Shown: one piece after another, positions 25,312 to 34,148 of the stretch
How positions within the stretch are numbered: the stretch's first letter is position 1
Layout: each line of letters begins with the position of its first letter
Assembly (NCBI GenBank): GCA_001701135.1
Contig: DAAN01000027.1
Span: 1 to 64,000 of the forward strand
DNA: 64,000 bases
Direction: 5' to 3'
From: Bacteroidales bacterium H3
GTDB lineage: Bacteria; Bacteroidota; Bacteroidia; Bacteroidales; Muribaculaceae
Position numbers and translations under genes: made by a program
Notes under the pieces: generated by a model
What the model saw: the letters and a program-made list of their open reading frames with translations, nothing else
The model's database searches: none
Told to the model about the DNA's origin: nothing

Positions 25312-25358
25312 ATAATAAATACAATGCGTCCTTCCATCGGGCGCATTGCGTTTATTAT
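25312..25358 (+). terminator. Hairpin between acpP and fabF, possible attenuating terminator
   Basis: A 17-bp arm (25312-25328, ATAATAAATACAATGCG) pairs with 25342-25358 with one wobble and one mismatch, around a 13-base loop. The distal part of the stem is T-rich on the descending side (TTTATTATTA). It may end most acpP transcripts while letting some read into fabF, or simply protect the acpP 3' end. Confidence 0.5.
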
Positions 25359-25441
25359 TACAAGCTCTAAGCCGTAGGCCGGCTCAGCACGCCCCTGATG
25401 CTTAGAAGCGGCATTTAACCAGATACATCTTATTTTTTTCA

Positions 25442-26713
25442 ATGGAACTTAAAAGAGTAGTAGTAACCGGCATGGGCGCCCTCACTCCCATCGGCAACGA
25501 TGTTGCCACCTCGTGGGAAAATGCCGTGAACGGCGTTTCCGGAGCCGGCCCCATTACCCACTTCGACGCCTCATTGTTCAAAACCCAGTTTGCCTGCGAG
25601 GTGAAGGGTTTCAACGGCGCCGACCATTTCGACCGCAAGAAACTCCGTCAGCTCGACCTCTACGCACAGTATGCCGTGGTGGCTGCCCGTCAGGCTGTGG
25701 CAGATGCCGGTCTGAAAGATGACGAGAAACTCAACCGCAACCGCGTGGGCGTGATCGTAGCCGCAGGTATCGGCGGCCTCCACACTTTCGAGGAGGAAGC
25801 CGGATATTATGCCATGAATCAGGCCAACGGACCCAAGTATAACCCCTTCTTCATCCCCAAGATGATCGCCGACATCGCGTCGGGCCACATCTCCATGGAG
25901 TTTGAGTATCATGGTCCCAACTACGGCGTGGTTTCGGCTTGCGCCTCTTCCAACAACGCCATTATCGACGCCTTCAACCTCATCCGTCTCGGCAAAGCTG
26001 ACGTGATGGTGACAGGCGGTGCCGAGGCTGCCGTCTATCCCGCAGGTGTGGGCGGTTTCAACTCCATGCACGCCCTGTCGACCCGCAACGACTCCCCCGA
26101 GACCGCATCGCGTCCCTTCTCCAAGAGCCGCGACGGATTCGTCATCGGCGAAGGTTCGACTGTCCTCATCCTCGAGGAACTCGAGCACGCCAAGGCCCGC
26201 GGCGCGAAGATCTACGCCGAGGTTGCCGGCGGCGGCATGTCGGCCGATGCCTACCACCTCACCGCCACCCATCCCGAGGGTCTCGGCGCCATCCTTTCGA
26301 TGGAGAATGCTCTCGAGGATGCCGGCATGAAGCCCGAAGACATCGACTACATCAACGTGCACGGCACCTCCACCCCCGTGGGTGACCTTTCGGAAGTGAA
26401 AGCTATCCAGAAGGTGTTTGGCCCCGCAGCCTATAAGCTCAACATCTCCTCCACTAAGTCAATGACCGGTCACCTGTTGGGTGCCACCGGCGCTATGGAG
26501 GCAATGTTCTGCGTGATGTCGATTGTCAACGACACCGTGCCCCCCACCATCAACCATGAGGAGGGCGACGAAGATGACGAAATCGACTACACACTCAACT
26601 TCACCTTCAACAAGGCTCAGCACCGTCCCGTGCGTGCTGCCCTGAGCAACTCCTTCGGTTTCGGTGGCCACAACGCCACCATCATCCTCAAGAAATACGA
26701 AGAAGGTAAATAA
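25442..26713 (+). CDS. fabF: Beta-ketoacyl-ACP synthase II
   Basis: A 423-residue thiolase-fold condensing enzyme that extends acyl-ACP with malonyl-ACP. The Cys-His-His triad is in VVSACASSNNAI (Cys), INVHGTSTPVGDL (His) and SMTGHLLGATGAMEAMF (His). The start MELKRVVVTGMGALTPIG is typical. It follows acpP, as in many bacteria. A strong terminator lies 70 bases downstream. Confidence 0.97.
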   Translation: MELKRVVVTGMGALTPIGNDVATSWENAVNGVSGAGPITHFDASLFKTQFACEVKGFNGADHFDRKKLRQLDLYAQYAVVAARQAVADAGLKDDEKLNRNRVGVIVAAGIGGLHTFEEEAGYYAMNQANGPKYNPFFIPKMIADIASGHISMEFEYHGPNYGVVSACASSNNAIIDAFNLIRLGKADVMVTGGAEAAVYPAGVGGFNSMHALSTRNDSPETASRPFSKSRDGFVIGEGSTVLILEELEHAKARGAKIYAEVAGGGMSADAYHLTATHPEGLGAILSMENALEDAGMKPEDIDYINVHGTSTPVGDLSEVKAIQKVFGPAAYKLNISSTKSMTGHLLGATGAMEAMFCVMSIVNDTVPPTINHEEGDEDDEIDYTLNFTFNKAQHRPVRAALSNSFGFGGHNATIILKKYEEGK

Positions 26714-26782
26714 CAGACCAATTTTATAATATTTCGGAACGTTCCTGTTTCTCCGGAGTTTCCGAGATGTTAGAATCTTAAT

Positions 26783-26825
26783 AAACAGCAGAGCCGGAAA
26801 AGCGATTTTCCCGGCTCTGCTGTTT
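26783..26825 (+). terminator. Terminator after fabF
   Basis: A perfect 15-bp stem (AAACAGCAGAGCCGG, 26783-26797, with 26811-26825), extended inwards by GAAAA/TTTTC. It ends in T-rich TGTTTGTGTT. Confidence 0.8.
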
Positions 26826-26890
26826 GTGTTCTATAACATATTTAATAATTATTAACTAATCGGGAGGGAGTAAAATGAGGTGAATTTATC

Positions 26891-26898
26891 TACATTTG
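26891..26898 (+). promoter_or_regulatory. -7 box for the large secreted protein
   Basis: TACATTTG, giving a leader of about 170 bases before the ATG at 27074. The leader holds a 27-base tandem duplication. Confidence 0.4.
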
Positions 26899-26957
26899 CA
26901 TTGAAATACTTTCATTTATCTAACCCAGAGTCACCTCTATTCACTTATCACACCTTT

Positions 26958-27011
26958 TGAACTCCTGCCGCAGTGAAGTCTCATTGAACTTCTGTCACAG
27001 GGGAGTCTTAT
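26958..27011 (+). repeat. 27-base tandem duplication in the leader
   Basis: Two adjacent 27-base units (26958-26984 and 26985-27011) agree at 21 of 27 positions; both begin TGAACT and contain AGTCT. They are flanked by the inverted pair CCTTTTG (26953-26959) and CAAAAGG (27013-27019), which could close the whole block into a stem. Confidence 0.7.
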
Positions 27012-27073
27012 CCAAAAGGCAATTTTTTCCGGCCGTTGAACCGGCTCATCACAGAGTACACAACCTATTCAGC

Positions 27074-30055
27074 ATGAAGCGTTCTATTCTCCTGACAGCA
27101 TTTATCCTTACGGCATGCTTTTTCGCATTTATTTCTACCGCCGCAGAGCATTGGGTAAAGTTTGACAACAGTGTAAGAAACTTTGAAAAACCCACCGTCT
27201 GGGCATGGATTGATGCACCAGGCACCCCGAACTGCAATGCCAACGGCACCTGGCCCGGCGATGCGATGACTCTGGGTGAAGATGGTCTATGGTATTGGGA
27301 ACTCCCTGCCGGGAAAAAGGTGCCCGATATGATCATCATATCTGATGGTGGTGGTTCCCAATCAGGTAATCAGAAGTATTTTGATCGGGCTACATGTTTC
27401 TATACAGTCAGCCAAAATGACAAGGGGGAAGATGTGTTTTCATTTAAACAGGTAGTGAAATCGGACGAGCCGGTTGACGTCACTATTTATTATTACGACA
27501 AAAGCGAGAGAGGGAACATGTATGACCCGCATGCCTATTTGTGGTCGGGCACCGAAGCGATTAATTGTGGCGAATACGTGAATGCTCCCCGCATGCAGCA
27601 GACAGGAAAATATGTGCTCGAAAACGGGGTATATTATCCGGTCTACAGCTATTCGTTTACAACGGATTATGTGCCCACCGGCGTGATCCTGTGGGGCTCG
27701 ATAAACATGATAGATTTCATGGGTGCGGACGGTAAGATACCTTCAAGGGCAAAGTATACCTCCGATGCCGACGGCGTGTTTGTAAACGGCGGTTTCTATT
27801 ACAGTGACAGTAACACGCCCAAAGAAGGAATGACACTGGTCGACAAACCTGTGTCGGGCGAGCCGGTGCGCCCGTCGGCGCTTTACTATAGCGTGAAACT
27901 CGACCTCGAAAGGGAAGGCCGATATAATGCCGACGGCACGGTGCAGCCTCCCTATTGCGATATTTACAACTCCGAGACCGGCGAACACATGTATGCCGAT
28001 GAGTCGAAGCGCCTGATGACGAAAATCGACGAATATGAGCCGGGCGACGGAAGTATCACCGACCGTTACGCCATCTGGAAGTACGACATTGATCCCGATG
28101 TGGCAGACCGCTATGATGCCGCTGATTTCTATTACTATACATCAGGAGGTTCCAGAATCGCGTGCCGCACCGACCGCTTTGCCAACGCCGGCGCCTCCCT
28201 GTCGGATTCTTATCTGCCAGGCTACGACAAAGCGAACTGGACCAAATATATCTATGCCACTGCCAGCGCCGCATTCTTAGGCAACGAACATGGATATGCT
28301 GCCCAGAGCTATATCACTTTTGACGAGTTCATGCGGCAGCACCGCGAATCGGTGGATCGCGGCGGCCGCGACCGCCTATTCTTCATCGGCGAGGGTGAGG
28401 GTTTCAAATATTTCGACAGTGAGGACAATCAGCATGATTTCACCGACGATTTCCGCTCTCTCCCCTGGATCGAGAACGAAAACGGCTGTTTCTTCCTGCC
28501 TGTTCTTCCGGGTGCCGACACCAATATAACAGCCACTACCAAAAAGGAACCCAATCCTACCGGCAACCGTTTCAAGATGTCGTGGATCGATGTGGCTTCG
28601 TGTGCCAATGCCGAAAACGCGGTGGTCACCGACCCGAATTTCCGCGCCCGCTGCTGGGCTACTTTCGATCTCGGCCTTATCGGCATACATGAACCTTTAT
28701 ACCGTGCGGAGAGTGCTGCCAAACCTGATGAACGAACCACCTACGAGCGCAAAATCGGCGCCGGAGGCACCACGTTCATGACGCTCAACAAGTCGATCCG
28801 CTACATGAACTACTGTCAGGCGCACTGGGATCTGCCCAAAAGCGACCGGAAACACTGGCTGATTGTCGACACACATGCAGCCGATCCAGCGGTGGATCCC
28901 ACCCATGATTGCCGCACGGTCACCATCGCTCCTTTCGATCCGCACCCCTCGGTGAAAATCACCTATAAACAGGTGGCGCAGGGCACAGTGGGGGAGGGTG
29001 TTCTCACCGACATCGCCGTCACTCAGGAAGATCTCAAGGGTAGCGAGGTCAATGGCCATGTCTCACTCGACAATGTGAATTATTCCGAGGCCGAAGCTGA
29101 TATATATGCCGCCACCGACGATCAGCTGAGCGATGCCGATTTCTCCCGCACTTATGAACTGCAGGTCAATAATGAGACTTATGCCACTGTCAATGGAACT
29201 CAGAAAGGGGTGAAACTGCAATATTTCCCGCTCGACAACGAGGACAATCTCTCGCTCTGCGCCCGTTACACCGACAATGCCACCCGATACTCGTTTCATT
29301 CCCGACCCGGCAAGTGTGAGCTGAATCCTGTGGAGTGCACTTTCACCGCTCCCGAAATCAGAGACCTCGAGGCTGTATATGTGTTCGAGCGCTGGGATTC
29401 GGCAGCCAAGAAAGGGCATTTCGGCGTGATGATAAAGAATTTCAACGTGAATTTTGCCCCCGGAGACCTGAACTCCTATGCCGACTTCAGGGTGGCCCTG
29501 GCCGAAGACAACACCGATCTCACCGGTCGCGCTGTGTTCTATACATCCGCCATGAAGATGGTTCAGCAGGATGCACTCAAGGATGTGGCACCGTGGAATC
29601 CCGGCGACAACTGGTCTGAGTCGCTTTTCAATGAAGCCAATTCTGTCCCCGTCTATCTTCCCGATATGGTGCAGGCTGCCTCGCAGACCGATTTGCCCGA
29701 ACTGCAACTGAGTGTAGTGGCCCGTGCGGTCTATCCTTTCCTCTATGACAAGGATGCTCATTCCGACCTCCTGGATGATCCCTCGGTGACAACTTCCGTG
29801 CCGTCGGCTTCTCGCCGCGTCTATGCCGACGCCGTCCGCCAACTGATGCTGCACAACACCATCCTCGAGACTCCGATGGAGGCTGTCGCCTACCCCTCGT
29901 CGGTGGTCAGCTCGATAGAGGAGGCCCTCGCCGACGGCAACGAATCGCCCGCTGAATATTACAATCTTTCGGGAATGCGTGTAGGTGTCAATCCTCCTCC
30001 GGGCGTCTATATCCGCCGCCGTGGCACAGTGGTTGACAAGGTGGTCATAAGGTAG
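27074..30055 (+). CDS. Large secreted protein with starch-binding-like N-terminus and T9SS-like C-terminus
   Basis: A 993-residue protein. The ATG at 27074 starts a signal peptide (KRSILLTAFILTACFFAFIS, cleavage likely after STAA). Residues ~28-125 resemble a starch-binding CBM26-like module (TVWAWIDAPGTPNCNANGTW, then DGLWYWELPAG). Residues ~150-260 may be a second such module. The central 600 residues show no recognisable catalytic domain. The C-terminus (EYYNLSGMRV, PPPGVYIRRRG, KVVIR) matches the short Bacteroidales T9SS-type C-terminal signal in pattern. It probably lies on the cell surface and may bind glycans. No SusC/D pair is adjacent. Confidence 0.65.
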   Translation: MKRSILLTAFILTACFFAFISTAAEHWVKFDNSVRNFEKPTVWAWIDAPGTPNCNANGTWPGDAMTLGEDGLWYWELPAGKKVPDMIIISDGGGSQSGNQKYFDRATCFYTVSQNDKGEDVFSFKQVVKSDEPVDVTIYYYDKSERGNMYDPHAYLWSGTEAINCGEYVNAPRMQQTGKYVLENGVYYPVYSYSFTTDYVPTGVILWGSINMIDFMGADGKIPSRAKYTSDADGVFVNGGFYYSDSNTPKEGMTLVDKPVSGEPVRPSALYYSVKLDLEREGRYNADGTVQPPYCDIYNSETGEHMYADESKRLMTKIDEYEPGDGSITDRYAIWKYDIDPDVADRYDAADFYYYTSGGSRIACRTDRFANAGASLSDSYLPGYDKANWTKYIYATASAAFLGNEHGYAAQSYITFDEFMRQHRESVDRGGRDRLFFIGEGEGFKYFDSEDNQHDFTDDFRSLPWIENENGCFFLPVLPGADTNITATTKKEPNPTGNRFKMSWIDVASCANAENAVVTDPNFRARCWATFDLGLIGIHEPLYRAESAAKPDERTTYERKIGAGGTTFMTLNKSIRYMNYCQAHWDLPKSDRKHWLIVDTHAADPAVDPTHDCRTVTIAPFDPHPSVKITYKQVAQGTVGEGVLTDIAVTQEDLKGSEVNGHVSLDNVNYSEAEADIYAATDDQLSDADFSRTYELQVNNETYATVNGTQKGVKLQYFPLDNEDNLSLCARYTDNATRYSFHSRPGKCELNPVECTFTAPEIRDLEAVYVFERWDSAAKKGHFGVMIKNFNVNFAPGDLNSYADFRVALAEDNTDLTGRAVFYTSAMKMVQQDALKDVAPWNPGDNWSESLFNEANSVPVYLPDMVQAASQTDLPELQLSVVARAVYPFLYDKDAHSDLLDDPSVTTSVPSASRRVYADAVRQLMLHNTILETPMEAVAYPSSVVSSIEEALADGNESPAEYYNLSGMRVGVNPPPGVYIRRRGTVVDKVVIR

Positions 30056-30099
30056 TGACAAAATATTGCTTCAAGAGTCGGTATTTCGGGGAATTTTCG

Positions 30100-30107
30100 T
30101 ACCTTTG
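30100..30107 (+). promoter_or_regulatory. -7 box for the AspT/YidE-type transporter
   Basis: TACCTTTG about 41 bases before the ATG at 30149. Confidence 0.4.
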
Positions 30108-30148
30108 CACCCGAATTAACATTTTTGATAATTGAAGTAAGTTTAGCT

Positions 30149-31828
30149 ATGGATTTCTTTAACTGGGAGATTCTGTGCCCGGGCAACACTTCGCTGGCAT
30201 CGACACTGGTGCTTATGTCGTTTGTGATTGCCTCCGGCATCTTCATCGGGAAGCTGAAGATGTTCGGAGTGTCGCTGGGTGTCACCTTTGTGCTTTTCAT
30301 GGGTATCGTGATGGGGCATTTCGGCTATGTAGTAGAGCCTGAGGTGCTGAAATTCATCAGAGAGTTCGGCCTGATTCTGTTTATCTTCGCAATCGGTCTG
30401 CAGGTCGGCCCGGCATTCTTCTCGTCATTCAAGAAAGGCGGCGTGAGGCTCAATCTCCTTGCCGTGCTTGGAATCCTGCTGAACGTGGCAATCACAGTGG
30501 CCATCTATTATATCGACGGTCAGACGAGTATCACCGCCCTTGTGGGCGTGATGTCGGGTGCCGTGACCAACACTCCCGGTCTGGCCGCCGCCCAGCAGTC
30601 GCTCACCGGCGACCCCGCGGCCGTCGGTCAGGCTGTCAATACAATGTCGATGGGCTATGCCGCCGCATATCCTCTGGGTGTGCTCGGCATCATCACCTCG
30701 ATACTGTTGCTGAAACTGATCTTCCGTATCAAGACAGAGAATGAGGTGCATCAGCTCGAACAGGAAGCCGAGGATGCCACCGCCAAACCCTATATCACCA
30801 CTATCAAGGTAACCAACGAGCTGATCAACGGAAAGAATATGATTCAGCTCCACTCCATCATTCACTCCGATTTCGTGGTGTCGCGAATGATGCAGCAGGA
30901 TGGCCAGATCATAATTCCCCGCTCGTCCACCCAGATTCGTGTGGGCGATGTGCTCTTTGTGGTCATGAGCGCTACCGACCTCGACGCTTTCATGAGCGTG
31001 GTCGGCCCCGAGGTGCCCATGGATCAGGAGAAGTGGGACGAAATCTCCCCCTCGTCGGTGGTTTCCCGCCGTATTGTGATCACCAACAACAACTATAATG
31101 GCAAGCTCATAGGCGACCTTAACCTACACCGGGGCTACAATCTGAACTGCACCCGCGTGAACCGTGCCGGTGTGGATCTTCTGGCCACGGCATCGCTGCG
31201 CCTGCAGATCGGCGACCGCATGACCGTGGTGGGCGACCTCAACGACATCGACCGTCTCTCGTCAAAGCTCGGCAATTCGCTCAAACGTCTCAACACCCCC
31301 AACCTCATCACCATCTTTGTGGGCATCCTCTTCGGTATCATCGTCGGATCGATCAATGTGGGCTTCGGCATGAAACTGGGTCTGGCCGGCGGCCCGCTGG
31401 TGGTTGCGATCTTCCTGAGCAAATTCGGCTACCGTTTCCGTCTGGTCACCCACACATCCTCGTCGGCGTCGCTGATGCTCCGCGAACTGGGCATATGCAT
31501 GTTCCTCGCGGCGGTCGGCATAGGTGCCGGCAGCGGTTTCGCTGAGACTGTGTTCAACGAGACCGGCATGTGGTGGGTGATCTACGGCTTTATCATCACC
31601 TTCGTGCCGCTGATGATCGTCGGTCTTATCGCCCGCGGTGTCTACAAGATCAATTACCTCACAATTATGGGTATGATGTCGGGCGGTTATACCGATCCCC
31701 CCGCCCTCGCTTATGCCAACCAGTCGAGCGGCACCGACGCCCCCGCCGTGGCCTACTCCACGGTCTATCCGCTGTCGATGTTCCTCCGTGTGGTGGCAGC
31801 TCAGGCCCTGATACTGACATTCATGTAG
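30149..31828 (+). CDS. Putative transporter, AspT/YidE/YbjL family
   Basis: A 559-residue inner-membrane protein. Two halves of five or six transmembrane helices carry the duplicated antiporter signature (GVMSGAVTNTPGLAAAQQSL and GMMSGGYTDPPALAYANQSS). They flank two soluble RCK/TrkA-C domains at about residues 200-375 (FVVSRMMQQDGQIIIPRSST, DRMTVVGDLNDIDRLSSKLG). Family members exchange aspartate/alanine or are orphan carriers; the substrate is not evident here. The ATG at 30149 is chosen over an upstream TTG because the hydrophobic N-terminus starts there. Confidence 0.85.
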   Translation: MDFFNWEILCPGNTSLASTLVLMSFVIASGIFIGKLKMFGVSLGVTFVLFMGIVMGHFGYVVEPEVLKFIREFGLILFIFAIGLQVGPAFFSSFKKGGVRLNLLAVLGILLNVAITVAIYYIDGQTSITALVGVMSGAVTNTPGLAAAQQSLTGDPAAVGQAVNTMSMGYAAAYPLGVLGIITSILLLKLIFRIKTENEVHQLEQEAEDATAKPYITTIKVTNELINGKNMIQLHSIIHSDFVVSRMMQQDGQIIIPRSSTQIRVGDVLFVVMSATDLDAFMSVVGPEVPMDQEKWDEISPSSVVSRRIVITNNNYNGKLIGDLNLHRGYNLNCTRVNRAGVDLLATASLRLQIGDRMTVVGDLNDIDRLSSKLGNSLKRLNTPNLITIFVGILFGIIVGSINVGFGMKLGLAGGPLVVAIFLSKFGYRFRLVTHTSSSASLMLRELGICMFLAAVGIGAGSGFAETVFNETGMWWVIYGFIITFVPLMIVGLIARGVYKINYLTIMGMMSGGYTDPPALAYANQSSGTDAPAVAYSTVYPLSMFLRVVAAQALILTFM

Positions 31829-31879
31829 CCCATGGATTCCGGCAGCTCTCTTTCTCCAACTTTTCCTCATTGACCGTTT

Positions 31880-33706
31880 ATGAATGAATTCATCGGCATT
31901 CTCCGCCGTTTCGTACCTCCGTATAAACGCTATCTGGCGCTGAGTATATTCTTCAATATACTTTCGGCGGTGCTCACCCTTTTCTCTTTCGCCATGATCA
32001 TCCCCATCCTGGAGATGCTCTTCAAGGTGAAGGAGGCCAGCTTCCACTATATGCACCTTGGCGAAGCCTCGCTCAAGGATGTGGCGTTCAATAACTTCTA
32101 TTACTACACTCAGGAGGCTATCGGCTCATTCGGCCCGGCATTGACGCTGGCGCTGCTGGCTTTGGCGCTGGTGGTGATGACGGCACTGAAGACGGGCGCC
32201 ACATACATGGCGTCGTACTTCGTGATTCCCATGCGTAGCGGCATTGTGCGCGACATCCGCAACCATGTGTTTGACAAAATGGTGCATCTGCCCATCGGTT
32301 TCTTCACCAACGAACGCAAGGGCGACGTGATGGCCCGCATGACCGGCGATGTCGGCGAAATCGAGAACTCCATCATGGCTTCGCTCGACATGATGTTCAA
32401 GAATCCCATCATGATTGTGGTGTTTCTCGGTACCATGGTGATGATTTCGTGGCAGCTGACTGTGTTTGTGCTCATTCTGCTACCCCTTGCCGGTCTGGTG
32501 ATGGGTAAGGTCGGCAAGAGTCTCAAGCGTTCGTCGCTTGAGCAGCAGAACCAGTGGGGATTGTTGCTGTCGAACATCGAGGAGTGTCTCGGAGGCCTGC
32601 GCATCATCAAGGCTTTTAACGCCGAGGAGAAGATGGAGACACGCTTCCACCGCGAGAATCAGATCTTTTTCAAACTGAGCAACCGCATTGCCCGCCGTCA
32701 GTCGCTGGCTCACCCTATGAGCGAGTTTCTCGGCACTGTGGCCATTGCCATCGTGCTGTGGTTTGGCGGCGCCCTGATTCTGTCGGGCGCCTCGTCGATG
32801 AACGCTGCGTCGTTCATCTACTACATGGTGATTTTCTACTCCATCATCAATCCCGCCAAGGAGTTGTCGAAAGCCATGTACTCCATTCAGAAAGGATTGG
32901 CCTCCATGCAGCGCGTCGATAAGATTCTCAACGCACAGAACCCCATCAAGGACCCGAAGAATCCCCGGCATATCTCCTCCCTGAGAGGGGAAATCAATTA
33001 CGATAATGTCACCTTTGCCTATGGTGAGGAACCTGTGGTGCGCGATGTGTCGCTGCATGTGCCGGCAGGTGCTACTGTGGCGCTGGTAGGGCAGTCGGGA
33101 TCCGGCAAATCCACCATGGCCGATCTGCTTCCGCGTTTCTATGATGTTAATGCCGGAGCCATCACCATCGACGGCATAGATATACGCGAACTCCCGGTCC
33201 ACGAGTTGCGATCTTTTATGGGCAACGTGAACCAGGAGGCGATTCTTTTCAACGACACATTTTTCAACAATATATCGTTCGGCGTGGAGGGTGCCACGCT
33301 CGAGCAGGTGCGTCAGGCCGCGAAAGTGGCCAACGCCGACGAGTTTATCATGGCGTCGGAAAATGGCTACGACACCTCGATCGGCGATCGCGGCTGCCGG
33401 CTTTCGGGCGGTCAGCGTCAGCGCGTGTCAATCGCCCGTGCGATCCTTAAGAACCCGCCGGTGCTGATTCTCGACGAGGCGACATCGGCTCTCGATTCCG
33501 AGAGCGAGAAGCTGGTGCAGGAGGCGCTTGAACGTCTCATGAAGGGACGCACAACGCTGGTGATTGCCCACAGGCTCTCCACCATCCGCAATGCCGATCT
33601 TATCTGCGTGATGAGCGAAGGCCGCATTATTGAGCGCGGAACCCACAGCGAGTTGCTCGCTCTCAACGGCCATTACGCCCATCTGGTTCAGATGCAGAAT
33701 CTCTGA
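31880..33706 (+). CDS. msbA: ABC exporter, MsbA-like lipid/drug flippase
   Basis: A 608-residue half-transporter with a six-helix ABC transmembrane domain (about 1-330) fused to an ATPase domain (about 350-608). Walker A is GQSGSGKST, the signature is LSGGQRQRVSIARAI, Walker B is VLILDEATSALD and the switch histidine is in VIAHRLSTI. The best guess is the essential lipid A/LPS core flippase MsbA, which would complement the LptD gene in this window, but sequence alone does not separate MsbA from multidrug exporters. It follows the transporter gene by 51 bases. Confidence 0.82.
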   Translation: MNEFIGILRRFVPPYKRYLALSIFFNILSAVLTLFSFAMIIPILEMLFKVKEASFHYMHLGEASLKDVAFNNFYYYTQEAIGSFGPALTLALLALALVVMTALKTGATYMASYFVIPMRSGIVRDIRNHVFDKMVHLPIGFFTNERKGDVMARMTGDVGEIENSIMASLDMMFKNPIMIVVFLGTMVMISWQLTVFVLILLPLAGLVMGKVGKSLKRSSLEQQNQWGLLLSNIEECLGGLRIIKAFNAEEKMETRFHRENQIFFKLSNRIARRQSLAHPMSEFLGTVAIAIVLWFGGALILSGASSMNAASFIYYMVIFYSIINPAKELSKAMYSIQKGLASMQRVDKILNAQNPIKDPKNPRHISSLRGEINYDNVTFAYGEEPVVRDVSLHVPAGATVALVGQSGSGKSTMADLLPRFYDVNAGAITIDGIDIRELPVHELRSFMGNVNQEAILFNDTFFNNISFGVEGATLEQVRQAAKVANADEFIMASENGYDTSIGDRGCRLSGGQRQRVSIARAILKNPPVLILDEATSALDSESEKLVQEALERLMKGRTTLVIAHRLSTIRNADLICVMSEGRIIERGTHSELLALNGHYAHLVQMQNL

Positions 33707-33744
33707 GCCGAGGTCGTCAAATGGAGTGATTGCTCTGCTTTCGC

Positions 33745-34041
33745 TCAGGAATTTTCGAGGATTTTGGCAACAAGGAGGTCGGCCTGCTGCACGCCTACGG
33801 TGCGCCATATAGCTTCGCCGTTACGGAAAAGAATAAGTGTAGGCACTGACTGTACATGATAGTGTGCTGCAAGCTCGGCATTGCGGTCGATGTCCACTTT
33901 TATTATGGAGCCTTTGTCACCGATTTTCTGTTTTACCTGCTCGAGGATGGGTGCCTGCATTTTGCAGGGACCACACCAGGTGGCGAAGAAGTCAACGAGG
34001 GTTGGAGTAGCTGATTTGATGATTTCGTTAAAGTCGTTCAT
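33745..34041 (-). CDS. trxA: Thioredoxin
   Basis: A 98-residue cytoplasmic thioredoxin. The active site is WCGPC in DFFATWCGPCKMQAPILEQV, with the cis-proline loop VQSVPTLILFRNGE. There is no signal peptide. It is a small general disulfide reductant. It converges with the ABC exporter gene. It is distinct from the lipoprotein thioredoxin-like protein at 58340. Confidence 0.93.
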   Translation of the reverse strand: MNDFNEIIKSATPTLVDFFATWCGPCKMQAPILEQVKQKIGDKGSIIKVDIDRNAELAAHYHVQSVPTLILFRNGEAIWRTVGVQQADLLVAKILENS

Positions 34042-34148
34042 GATTTCACGTTTTTATAGGTTATCTCCTATGTTATATTTTGCGTTATTCTAAATTCTAT
34101 TGTCTATATTATAACGGCTCAGGGGTGCTGATGGTTCGGCATCCCTTT

